Below are positions 10,579 through 17,489 of a DNA stretch of 64,000 nucleotides, piece by piece; position 1 is the stretch's first letter, and every line of letters starts with the position of its first letter. The notes below the pieces were generated by a model. The model ran no database searches, was not told where the DNA came from, and saw nothing but the letters and a program-made list of their open reading frames with translations. This DNA comes from Caulobacter vibrioides (lineage in GTDB: Bacteria; Pseudomonadota; Alphaproteobacteria; Caulobacterales; Caulobacteraceae). The translations under genes and the position numbers were made by a program. Where the stretch lies: NCBI RefSeq assembly GCF_002858865.1, contig NZ_PJRR01000013.1, forward strand, positions 186,001-250,000, read 5' to 3'.

Positions 10579-10742
10579 GCTTCGACTTCGACGCGGGCAA
10601 GTACGCCGTCTATCTGTGGCCGGCTTTCGCGATTTCTGCGGTCGCCTTCGCCTGGCTTATCGGCGACAGCCTGGCCATGGCCCGTCGCTGGCGTCGCGAG
10701 GTCGACCGCCTGCAGGCCGAACTGGACGAGAACCGTCCGTGA
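10575..10742 (+). CDS. ccmD: Heme exporter small subunit CcmD
   Basis: A 55-residue single-span protein that stabilises CcmC-CcmE and completes the CcmABCD complex. One hydrophobic segment (about residues 11-33, YAVYLWPAFAISAVAFAWL) is followed by a basic, helical tail (MARRWRREVDRLQAELDEN), typical of CcmD. It starts with an ATGA overlap with ccmC and ends with a GTGA overlap with ccmG. Confidence 0.92.
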   Translation: MSFDFDAGKYAVYLWPAFAISAVAFAWLIGDSLAMARRWRREVDRLQAELDENRP

Positions 10743-11251
10743 AGCGCTGGCTGGCCTTTTCGCCGCTGATCGTCCTTGTCGCCCTGGCGGTGCTGTTCGC
10801 CGGCTATGCGCTGCAGCGTGATCCCCGCGTGCAGCCCCAGGCCCTGGTCGGCAAGCCCATGCCCGTCCTGATGCTGCCCGATCTGGACACCGGTCGCCCG
10901 GCGCCGCTGCGCCAGACCGGCGAGGGTCCGATCCTGGTCAATTTCTTCGCCTCCTGGTGCGCGCCGTGCGAGGTGGAGCACCCGCAACTGATGGCGCTGA
11001 AGGCCCAGGGCGTGACGGTGGTCGGGATCGCCTACAAGGACGCCCCGGCCAACACCCAGGCCTTCCTGACCCGTCTCGGCGATCCCTTCGCCGCCAAGCG
11101 TGTGGACCGCGATGGCCGCGCAGGCCTGGAGTTCGGCGTCACCGGCGTGCCGGAGACCTATCTGGTCGGCTCTGATGGCGTGATCATCGCCAAGCACACC
11201 GGCCCGCTGACGCCCGACGCGGCGGAGGACCTGCTGAAGCAGGCGAAATAA
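10739..11251 (+). CDS. ccmG: Cytochrome c maturation thioredoxin CcmG/DsbE
   Basis: Membrane-anchored periplasmic thioredoxin of 170 residues that reduces the CxxCH motif of apocytochrome c. Residues 1-25 form an uncleaved anchor, followed by the thioredoxin fold with active site NFFASWCAPCEVEHP and the cis-Pro loop GVTGVPETYLVG. The GTG start overlaps the ccmD stop (GTGA). The remaining maturation genes (ccmE, ccmF, ccmH) are not in this window. Confidence 0.95.
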   Translation: MKRWLAFSPLIVLVALAVLFAGYALQRDPRVQPQALVGKPMPVLMLPDLDTGRPAPLRQTGEGPILVNFFASWCAPCEVEHPQLMALKAQGVTVVGIAYKDAPANTQAFLTRLGDPFAAKRVDRDGRAGLEFGVTGVPETYLVGSDGVIIAKHTGPLTPDAAEDLLKQAK

Positions 11252-11254
11252 CCG

Positions 11255-11638
11255 CTACTTGACGCAGGTCTTGGGCGAGGCGGCCTCGCGCCGGAGTCCC
11301 GGCATCATCGCACGCGCTTCGGCGGCGGGGATCAACCGCAGGGCTTCGCGGCCCACGCCGAGTTGATAGTCGCAGTCGAGCAGCTTGAACGGCGGCTTGT
11401 CGTCCGTCGGATGGCGCTCGATCAGCATGCGATCGCGCGAGGCCCAGACCGAGGTCACCTCGGTGATCAGCGCCTTGCGGTCCGGCGTCCGCACCCACGT
11501 CTCACCCTTGCCGCCGACCGACACCTGATAGCCGTTCGCCAGCACCTGATGGGTCGGCAGCATCGAACGCACCATCGCGGCGATGAACACCGCGACCGCG
11601 CCGAGCACGACCAGAAAGATGATCTTCTGCCGGTTCAT
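11255..11638 (-). CDS. Hypothetical membrane-anchored protein
   Basis: 127 residues that I do not recognise. An N-terminal hydrophobic segment (IIFLVVLGAVAVFIAAMV, residues 6-23) probably anchors it in the inner membrane, with the rest outside. The soluble part contains two Cys (LLDCDYQLG and PKTCVK at the very end) that could form a disulfide. It is convergent with ccmG and ends 3 bases from it. Codon use resembles the neighbours, so it looks real. Confidence 0.7.
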   Translation of the reverse strand: MNRQKIIFLVVLGAVAVFIAAMVRSMLPTHQVLANGYQVSVGGKGETWVRTPDRKALITEVTSVWASRDRMLIERHPTDDKPPFKLLDCDYQLGVGREALRLIPAAEARAMMPGLRREAASPKTCVK

Positions 11639-11697
11639 GGGGCCTCCCGTCGTCCCGTGTCGCGCCAGGTGCGCTCTCAGGTCGCGGAGCTAGCGCG

Positions 11698-11713
11698 TTA
11701 ACCCGGCGTTGAC
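11698..11713 (+). promoter_or_regulatory. CtrA-like site
   Basis: TTAA-N7-TTGAC differs at one position from the Caulobacter CtrA consensus TTAA-N7-TTAAC. A second TTAAC half-site lies at 11733-11737. The site is between divergent genes (starts 11638 and 11756) and could affect either. Binding is inferred, not shown. Confidence 0.35.
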
Positions 11714-11755
11714 CATACTCGCCGACGATCCGTTAACCATGTTAGTCTGCGAGTC

Positions 11756-12031
11756 ATGAGCACCGTCCGCCCCGCCGGTTGGCCTACCGTCCCGTCGAAA
11801 ACGACCTCGACCCCCGCTGCGGGTCAGGGCGCCTCAACGCGCGCGGCCTTCTTCCAGGCGGCCTTGGGCGACGCCGCGCCGACCCGTCCGGCCGTGGCGC
11901 CCTCGACGGTGCAGATGCAGACCATGGCCCAGCCCCAGCAGCGCCAGGCCCCGCAAAAGCCGTTCGTGCAGCCCGACGCCCAGCCGCAGAGGATCCTGCG
12001 GCCCGGGTCGCTTCTGAATATTGTCGTCTAA
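11756..12031 (+). CDS. Small Ala/Pro/Gln-rich hypothetical protein
   Basis: 91 residues, low complexity and probably disordered (SKTTSTPAAGQGASTRAAFF near the start, then QPQQRQAPQKPFVQP). It ends in a defined hydrophobic tail, RILRPGSLLNIVV. A somewhat similar ending occurs in the 60-residue protein at 15687-15869. No function is known. The ATG has only a weak ribosome site. It is convergent with the MarR gene (5 bases apart). Confidence 0.55.
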   Translation: MSTVRPAGWPTVPSKTTSTPAAGQGASTRAAFFQAALGDAAPTRPAVAPSTVQMQTMAQPQQRQAPQKPFVQPDAQPQRILRPGSLLNIVV

Positions 12032-12036
12032 GCCCG

Positions 12037-12597
12037 TCAGGCCGCCTTCTTGGCGGCCTTGTCCTTCTTGGGCTTCTTGTCCTTCTTGGGCTTCTCGGCC
12101 TTCGGCGCCTTGATCTTCTTGGCTTTCGGCTCAGCTTCGGCCGGGTGAAGGTCAGCACCCGCCATATCGGACAGCAGATCCAGGAAGCCATCGCGCTTGC
12201 TGGGCTTCAAAAGCGCCAGGATGCGCGCATCGGCCATGGCGACCATCGGACGAATCGCCTCCAGCGCCTCGCGGCCGGCGTCGGTGAGACGCACGCTATT
12301 GGCCCGGGCGTCCTCGCTGCTGCGCTGACGCTCCAGGTGGCCTTTGGTGATCATGCGGGCGACCATGTCGGCCAGGGTGGAGCGGTCGATGCCGGTGGCC
12401 CGCACGAGGGCTGTCTGGGTGACGCCCTCGTTCTCAGCCACGGCGGCCAGCACCGCGAACTGGCGCTGGGTCACCCCGGCGTTCCCACATTCCTCGGCGT
12501 AGATATCAAGCGCCAGTTGCAGCACGCGGTGCAGCAGGTGACTGGGCGAGCGCTCCAGAAGACCCGCGCCCAGCTTGTCGCCCTTGCCCTTGGCCAT
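12037..12597 (-). CDS. MarR family regulator with lysine-rich tail
   Basis: A 186-residue transcriptional regulator. Residues about 20-145 form a MarR winged helix: GVTQRQFAVLAAVAENEGVTQ, the recognition helix TGIDRSTLADMVARM, and a wing with GHLERQRSSEDARA, RxxxxxDxRA being the family wing signature. The last 35 residues are a basic repeat-like tail (KKIKAPKAEKPKKDKKP and on), unusual for MarR proteins and resembling histone-H1-like DNA-binding tails. The ligand and targets are unknown. The upstream region carries GCTAGCTC on the minus strand, close to the Caulobacter -10 consensus. Confidence 0.9.
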   Translation of the reverse strand: MAKGKGDKLGAGLLERSPSHLLHRVLQLALDIYAEECGNAGVTQRQFAVLAAVAENEGVTQTALVRATGIDRSTLADMVARMITKGHLERQRSSEDARANSVRLTDAGREALEAIRPMVAMADARILALLKPSKRDGFLDLLSDMAGADLHPAEAEPKAKKIKAPKAEKPKKDKKPKKDKAAKKAA

Positions 12598-12697
12598 TGC
12601 CGCAGCCCCCTGCTCGCGCGGCCCTGCTCGGCCGTTGGATGAGAGCTAGCATCTTAACACGTCGATTTGACGACAACGGTCCGTGGACGGCGGATAC

Positions 12698-13318
12698 CTA
12701 AAAGCCGGCGTCCGGGGGCTCGACGGCCTTGGCGTCGTCGCCCTTGGCCATATGCTTCATCATGAATGGCAGCTGTGTGGCGACGAACACCAGGGCCACC
12801 GGCAGAAGGGCCAGGCGGAACTTCACCCAGGTGTCGGTATCCTGGGTGTTGCGCACCACCTCGTTGATGATGGCGACAAACGCGAAATAGGCCCCGTAGC
12901 GCAGGGTCAGGGTGCGCCAGGCCGCGTCCGGCAGATGCAGGGCCTCGCCCATGATGACCTTCAGCGGCTGACGCTTCAACAGCACGCCGCCGACCAGGAA
13001 GCTGGCCAGGGCCAGGTTGATCACCGTCACCTTGATCTTCACGAATACGTCGGAACCGAAGATCAGGCCCAGGGTCCCGAAAACCAGCGCCATGCCGCCG
13101 AAGAACAGCGGCAGCATGGCCAGGCGCCGCTCGACCGCATAGCCGATCGCCAGGGCGGCGGCCGAAGCGGCGACCAGAACCCAGGTCGCCTTCTGGAAGT
13201 CCTTGGTGACAAAATAGGCCACGCCGAAGGCGATCGCCGCACCGTAGTCGACGACGGTCCGCACCCAGCCATTGTTGGGCTTCTTGGCCCCTTGATCGTC
13301 CGGCGAAGCTTCGCTCAC
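12698..13318 (-). CDS. yciB: Inner membrane septation-family protein YciB (IspA-like)
   Basis: An integral inner-membrane protein of 206 residues in the YciB/IspZ family, linked to envelope synthesis and cell division in other bacteria. About five transmembrane helices follow a polar N-terminus. Family features seen are DYGAAIAFGVAYF, LPLFFGGMALVFGTLGLIF and AWRTLTLRYGAYFAFVAIINEVV with a following charged segment. It starts 3 bases after ftsY and must be co-transcribed with it. Confidence 0.9.
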   Translation of the reverse strand: MSEASPDDQGAKKPNNGWVRTVVDYGAAIAFGVAYFVTKDFQKATWVLVAASAAALAIGYAVERRLAMLPLFFGGMALVFGTLGLIFGSDVFVKIKVTVINLALASFLVGGVLLKRQPLKVIMGEALHLPDAAWRTLTLRYGAYFAFVAIINEVVRNTQDTDTWVKFRLALLPVALVFVATQLPFMMKHMAKGDDAKAVEPPDAGF

Positions 13319-13321
13319 GGA

Positions 13322-14263
13322 TTAATCCTTCAGGCCGACGAGCGAGCGCGAGAACGCGCGGGCGTCGAACGGTTGCAGATCCTCGACGCCCTCGCCGACG
13401 CCGATCAGCTTGATCGGGCTGTCGGAGGCGCGCGCCACGGGCACCAGGACACCACCGCGAGCGGTGCCGTCCAGCTTGGTCATGACAATACCAGAGACCC
13501 CGACCTGGCTGCCGAAGATCTTTTCCTGGGCCAGGGCGTTGCGGCCGACGGTGGCGTCCAGGACCAGCAGGGTCTCGTGCGGATAGTCCGGATCGACCTT
13601 CTTCACGACGCGGATGACCTTGAGGAGCTCGTCCATCAGGCCCTGCTTGTTCTGCAGGCGGCCGGCGGTGTCGATCAGAACGACGTCATAGTGCTCGGCC
13701 TTGGCGCGCTCCACGGCCTCGTAGGCCAGGGCGGCGGCGTCCGAGCCGGTGGGCTTGGACATGAAGTCGGCCCCGGCGCGATCAGCCCAGACCTTCAGTT
13801 GCTCTACGGCGGCGGCGCGGAACGTGTCGCCGGCGGCGATCAGAACCCGCGCGCCCTTCTCGGTCAGGTCGGCGGCGATTTTGCCCAGAGTCGTGGTCTT
13901 GCCCGACCCGTTCACGCCGATGAACAGCACGACATAGGGACGCGGTCCGTTCAGCGGATCAAAGTCGCCCTGACGGTCGGCAAGCTCGGCGGCGATCAGT
14001 TCGGCCAGGGCTTCCTTGACCTCGTCGTCGGTCGACGACTTGCCGAACCGCGCCTTGCCGAAAGCTTCCGTGATGCGCGCGGCGATCTGCGGACCAAGGT
14101 CGGCCTCGATCAGCATCTCCTCGAGGGCGTCCAGCTGCTCCTGGTCCAGGGCCTTCTTGGTGAAGACCCCGGTGACCTGCTCGGTCATCGCCTGGGAAGA
14201 CCGGGTCAGGCCGGACGTCAGGCGCTGGAACCAGCCTTTTTTCTGCTCGGGCTTATCGCTCAT
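13322..14263 (-). CDS. ftsY: Signal recognition particle receptor FtsY
   Basis: The SRP receptor GTPase that delivers ribosomes making membrane proteins to the SecYEG translocon. 313 residues with a short acidic/basic A domain (about 1-20), an N domain and the G domain. GTPase motifs are clear: GVNGSGKTTTLGKIA (G1), GDTFRAAAVEQLKVWADR (G2), DTAGRLQNK (G3), TKLDGTARGG (G4) and GVGEGVEDLQPFDA at the end. It leads the ftsY-yciB pair. Confidence 0.98.
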   Translation of the reverse strand: MSDKPEQKKGWFQRLTSGLTRSSQAMTEQVTGVFTKKALDQEQLDALEEMLIEADLGPQIAARITEAFGKARFGKSSTDDEVKEALAELIAAELADRQGDFDPLNGPRPYVVLFIGVNGSGKTTTLGKIAADLTEKGARVLIAAGDTFRAAAVEQLKVWADRAGADFMSKPTGSDAAALAYEAVERAKAEHYDVVLIDTAGRLQNKQGLMDELLKVIRVVKKVDPDYPHETLLVLDATVGRNALAQEKIFGSQVGVSGIVMTKLDGTARGGVLVPVARASDSPIKLIGVGEGVEDLQPFDARAFSRSLVGLKD

Positions 14264-14354
14264 CCGCGCCCCTTTAGTCGAACGGGCGAAAGTGTAAATC
14301 GGGATTTAACGGTCAATGGTTAGCGCCGCACGCGGACGCGTGCGATGGAGGGGC

Positions 14355-15005
14355 ATGGACTTGCAGCTTGACCCGCTCGGAACCGCGCTTTTCTGGCTCG
14401 ACTACGCCGCTGCGGCGGTGTTCGGGGCAACCGGCGCCCTCGCGGCCGCCCGGCGCAAGCATGACATCATCACCTTCGGATTTTTCGCCGCCATCACCGG
14501 CGTGGGCGGGGGCACGCTGCGCGACCTGCTGATCGGAGCCCCTGTGTTCTGGGTGCAGCGGCCGGGCTACATCCTGGCCTGTCTGGCCGCCGCCACCGTC
14601 GTCTGGCTGATGGGCAAGCGCGGCTGGCGGTTCCGGGCGCTGCTCTGGCTCGACGCGCTCGGCATGGCCGCCTACGCCGTGGTGGGGACGGCCAAGGCGC
14701 TTGGGCTTGGCGTTCATCCGATCAGCGCTGTGGTGATGGGCGTGCTGACCACCGCTTTCGGCGGCGTCATTCGTGACGTGCTGGCCGAGGAACCGAACCT
14801 TCTGTTGCGTCGGGAAATCTACATCACCGCCGCGCTTCTGGGCGCGGGCGTGTTCGCGGTGCTGAAGCTTATGGGCGTCGCCTTCTGGCCCGCGGGCATC
14901 GCCGGCTTTATCGCCGCGTTTGGCCTTCGCGCTTGCGCGATCCTGTTCGGCTGGAGCCTTCCCGGGTTCGCCGAGGGCGAGGTTTCGGGCGATGTGCGGC
15001 AGTAG
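14355..15005 (+). CDS. Trimeric intracellular cation channel (TRIC / UPF0126, YicG-like) protein
   Basis: A 216-residue membrane protein with seven predicted helices made of two repeats. Both carry the glycine-rich signature: ITGVGGGTLRDLLIGAPVFWV and TTAFGGVIRDVLAEEPNLLL. Bacterial homologues form trimeric potassium-permeable channels. The start at 14355 has GGAGG a few bases upstream; an in-frame ATG at 14316 has no ribosome site. It is divergent from ftsY. Confidence 0.88.
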   Translation: MDLQLDPLGTALFWLDYAAAAVFGATGALAAARRKHDIITFGFFAAITGVGGGTLRDLLIGAPVFWVQRPGYILACLAAATVVWLMGKRGWRFRALLWLDALGMAAYAVVGTAKALGLGVHPISAVVMGVLTTAFGGVIRDVLAEEPNLLLRREIYITAALLGAGVFAVLKLMGVAFWPAGIAGFIAAFGLRACAILFGWSLPGFAEGEVSGDVRQ

Positions 15006-15231
15006 GTCGCAAAACGCCAGCCTGTCGCCCAGGGTTTACCCCTTGCGCTGGCCGCAGCTTCACCCAATATCTGTTGTGCGGGCCGGGCCCCTCTGACGAC
15101 CCTCGTGCTGAAAAGCGCGATCGTGATGTCGGACCGCGTCGGGCGCGCCCGGCGTTGGGTCCAAGGGTCGCCCCCCCCCGAACCCCGCCAGCCCGGTGTC
15201 AGGCGCGCCCTCCCAACAGAGGAGAGCAAAC

Positions 15232-15690
15232 ATGTCCCTGAACCCTATCCATGCCGCACGTGTGCGGATCGCTGAAACCTGGACCCCCGCCCAGCTCGAC
15301 CAGCTCGACGCCCTTGTGGCCGTTTGCGCGCTCGTCGCTCGGGCCGACGGCTGGGTGACGCCTGACGAGCGCGAGCGGATGCTGGAGCGTATGCGTAGCC
15401 TGGCGGCCTTGGCCGTGTTCGGGATCGACGACGCCCTGGAGGCGTTCGAAGCGCTGGAACGTCGCTTCGAGCAAGATCCGGAGGGCGCTCAGTTCGAGGC
15501 TGAGATCGCCATCCGACGCCTGCGCGGACGCGACGATGCGGCGCGGGCGGTGGTCAACGCCGCCTGCGTGGTCGCCGCCTCGGACGGTGGTTTTGACGCA
15601 GAGGAGCGGGATGTTCTGCTCCGGATCTGCAGCCTGCTGTCGCTGAGCCCGGTGCAGTTCGACCTTGTCGCCGAGCGAGGCCGACGATGA
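15232..15690 (+). CDS. TerB family (DjlA-type) protein
   Basis: A 152-residue all-helical cytoplasmic protein of the TerB-like fold, known from tellurite resistance and DjlA N-terminal domains. The two half-repeats with metal-binding acidic residues are seen in VARADGWVTPDERERM and VAASDGGFDAEERDVL. The function is unknown, possibly membrane-stress related. GGAG precedes the ATG. A run of nine C (15171-15179) lies in its leader. A 60-residue reading frame overlaps its stop codon, and a TerC protein follows. Confidence 0.85.
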   Translation: MSLNPIHAARVRIAETWTPAQLDQLDALVAVCALVARADGWVTPDERERMLERMRSLAALAVFGIDDALEAFEALERRFEQDPEGAQFEAEIAIRRLRGRDDAARAVVNAACVVAASDGGFDAEERDVLLRICSLLSLSPVQFDLVAERGRR

Positions 15691-15869
15691 GAGTCGGAAC
15701 CTCAATCCCTTCGAACTGGGTCGCGCTGCGGATGGCCCAGCAGACGTTCGTGCAGGCCGCGTCACACGCCAGCCAGCCCACCGCCAAGCCCGTCACCGAG
15801 CCTGACCGGGTCGAACGCAGCCCGGCGCCCCGCCCGCTCACCGCGGGACGGCTGGACATTCGGGCATAA
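15687..15869 (+). CDS. Small hypothetical protein coupled to the TerB gene
   Basis: 60 residues, starting with an ATGA overlap with the TerB stop codon, which suggests coupled translation. It has no hydrophobic segment and is rich in Ala, Pro and Arg. Its ending, PRPLTAGRLDIRA, loosely recalls the C-terminus of the protein at 11756-12031. I do not recognise a family. It may be a real small protein, since it lies between a gene and a hairpin. Confidence 0.5.
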   Translation: MRVGTSIPSNWVALRMAQQTFVQAASHASQPTAKPVTEPDRVERSPAPRPLTAGRLDIRA

Positions 15870-15883
15870 AGCTAGACCTAAAT

Positions 15884-15910
15884 AGCGCGCCGCTCACCAA
15901 GCGGCGCGCT
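15884..15910. terminator. Hairpin between the TerB pair and terC
   Basis: A 10-bp stem AGCGCGCCGC/GCGGCGCGCT with a 7-base loop, 14 bases after the small gene. There is no T run, so it may be a weak terminator or part of the leader of the TerC gene. Confidence 0.45.
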
Positions 15911-15990
15911 CACCCTTAAAAGGGCGAGACAAACCCCGGGGGCGATCCCATCGCCGCCGCCTCGTCCACTGCTAACGATTGAACGAGATC

Positions 15991-16989
15991 ATGGATATTC
16001 TGACCCTGCCGGTGATCGGCAAACCGCTCTGGATGTGGGCGGGCTTCATGCTGGCGGTAGTGGCCCTGCTCGCCTTCGACCTAGGCGTCCTGCACCGCAA
16101 GACCCGTGAAATCGGCGTACGCGAAAGCCTGCTGATGTCGCTGGTCTATATCAGCCTGGGCCTGGGCTTCGGCGGCCTGGTCTGGATGCAGCTGGGCGCG
16201 ACCGCCGGGGTCGAATACCTGACCGGCTTCGTGATCGAAAAAAGCCTGGCCATCGACAATGTCTTTGTCATCGCCCTGATCTTCGGCTTCTTCGCCATTC
16301 CTCCGGCCCTGCAGCACCGGGTGCTGTTCTGGGGCGTGCTGGGCGTGATCGTCCTGCGGGCCATCATGATCGGCGTCGGCGCAGCCCTGGTCAGCCAGTT
16401 CGGCTGGGTGCTGTATATCTTCGCCGCCTTCCTGATCCTGACCGGCGTGAAGATGCTGTTTGCGGGCGACAAGCCCATGGACCTGACCAACAACGCCGCC
16501 CTGAAGTGGCTGCGTCGCGTCATGCCGATCAGCGACAAGCTGGAAGGCGACCGCTTCTTCGTTCAGGGCATCGACCCGCGCACCGGCAAGGCCGCCCGCC
16601 TGGCCACCCCGCTGTTCCTGGCCCTGGTGCTGGTGGAGCTGGCCGACCTGGTGTTCGCCGTCGACTCGGTGCCGGCCATCTTCGCCATCACCACCGACCC
16701 CTACATCGTCTACACCTCCAACATCATGGCGATCCTGGGCCTGCGGGCGCTGTACTTCGCCCTGGCGGCGGTGCTGCACCGCTTCGCCTACCTCAAGCAG
16801 GCCCTGGCCGTGCTGCTGGTGTTCATCGGCGGCAAGATCTTCATCGCCGACGCCCTGGGCTGGGAGAAATTCCCGGCCACCCTGTCGCTGTCGATCACCT
16901 TCGCCATCCTGGCGGCGGGCGTGGGCTGGTCGCTCTGGAAGACCCGCAAGACGACCGCCCTCCCGGGGGCGCCCGGCGCAGGCGGCTAA
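15991..16989 (+). CDS. TerC family integral membrane protein (Alx-like)
   Basis: A 332-residue membrane protein with about nine helices. Family members such as Alx are linked to manganese export and tellurite resistance. The acidic signatures are present twice: EKSLAIDNVFVIALIFGFF and ELADLVFAVDSVPAIFAIT, with the Asp residues thought to bind the metal. The frame can start at TTG 15979 or ATG 15991; I chose the ATG. A strong terminator follows. The TerB gene upstream may be functionally linked, as TerB and TerC domains often occur together. Confidence 0.9.
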   Translation: MDILTLPVIGKPLWMWAGFMLAVVALLAFDLGVLHRKTREIGVRESLLMSLVYISLGLGFGGLVWMQLGATAGVEYLTGFVIEKSLAIDNVFVIALIFGFFAIPPALQHRVLFWGVLGVIVLRAIMIGVGAALVSQFGWVLYIFAAFLILTGVKMLFAGDKPMDLTNNAALKWLRRVMPISDKLEGDRFFVQGIDPRTGKAARLATPLFLALVLVELADLVFAVDSVPAIFAITTDPYIVYTSNIMAILGLRALYFALAAVLHRFAYLKQALAVLLVFIGGKIFIADALGWEKFPATLSLSITFAILAAGVGWSLWKTRKTTALPGAPGAGG

Positions 16990-17023
16990 GCGCTCGCCCG
17001 GTTCGCCGGGCGATCTGCAGAAG

Positions 17024-17056
17024 AACCGGGTCGGACCCTGTCCGGCCCGGTTTTTT
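17024..17056 (+). terminator. Rho-independent terminator after terC-family gene
   Basis: A 10-bp stem CCGGGTCGGA/TCCGGCCCGG (17026-17035 with 17041-17050, one G-U pair), loop CCCTG, then six T. Confidence 0.9.
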
Positions 17057-17090
17057 CATGGCCGTGGCGGGGGGGCAGGGCGAGCCGGGA

Positions 17091-17489
17091 TCAGGCGGGC
17101 TCGATCTCGCAGATCAGGGCCTGAACCGGGATGCCCCAGGCCTTCGAAAGCAACCTGATCTGCGGCAGGGTCAGGTCGCGGCGGCCGCTGAGGATTTCCG
17201 AGGCGCGGGATCGCGAGCCCAGAAGTTCAGCCAGGTCCGACTGCCCAAGCCCCCGGCGGTCCATAGCGAAGCGGATGGCCTCAACCGGACCGGTTTCGGG
17301 CATTGGAAAATGCTCTTCCTCATACTTGGCCAGAAGCAGGCCCAGCAGCTCGAACCGATCACCGTCTTCACTGCCGGGGACGGGCTCGTGATCGAAACAG
17401 GCTTCGAATTCAGCCAGGACCGCCGCATAGCCGGCCTCGTCGCGGATGATGCGGACGGCGCCGCACTGGCAGCCGCCGCTCAGGGTCAT
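17091..17489 (-). CDS. HigA-like antitoxin / HTH regulator with an odd N-terminus
   Basis: 132 residues. From about residue 12 it follows the HigA pattern: EAGYAAVLAEFEACFDHEP, LLAKYEEEHFPMPETGPVEAIRF, then an HTH with LGQSDLAELLGSRSRASEIL and PQIRLLSKAWGIPVQALI. The first 13 residues, MTLSGGCQCGAVR, look instead like the start of a GFA/CENP-V-type zinc protein. The ATG overlaps the mtaB stop by 4 bases (ATGA), so this N-terminus is likely translated. No toxin gene lies next to it, so it is an orphan antitoxin or a solitary regulator. Confidence 0.85.
   Translation of the reverse strand: MTLSGGCQCGAVRIIRDEAGYAAVLAEFEACFDHEPVPGSEDGDRFELLGLLLAKYEEEHFPMPETGPVEAIRFAMDRRGLGQSDLAELLGSRSRASEILSGRRDLTLPQIRLLSKAWGIPVQALICEIEPA

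Noticed and set aside
15911-15990. Manganese (yybP-ykoY) riboswitch before the TerC gene
   Set aside because: TerC/Alx genes often have one, but I do not see the conserved loop sequences in the short leader.
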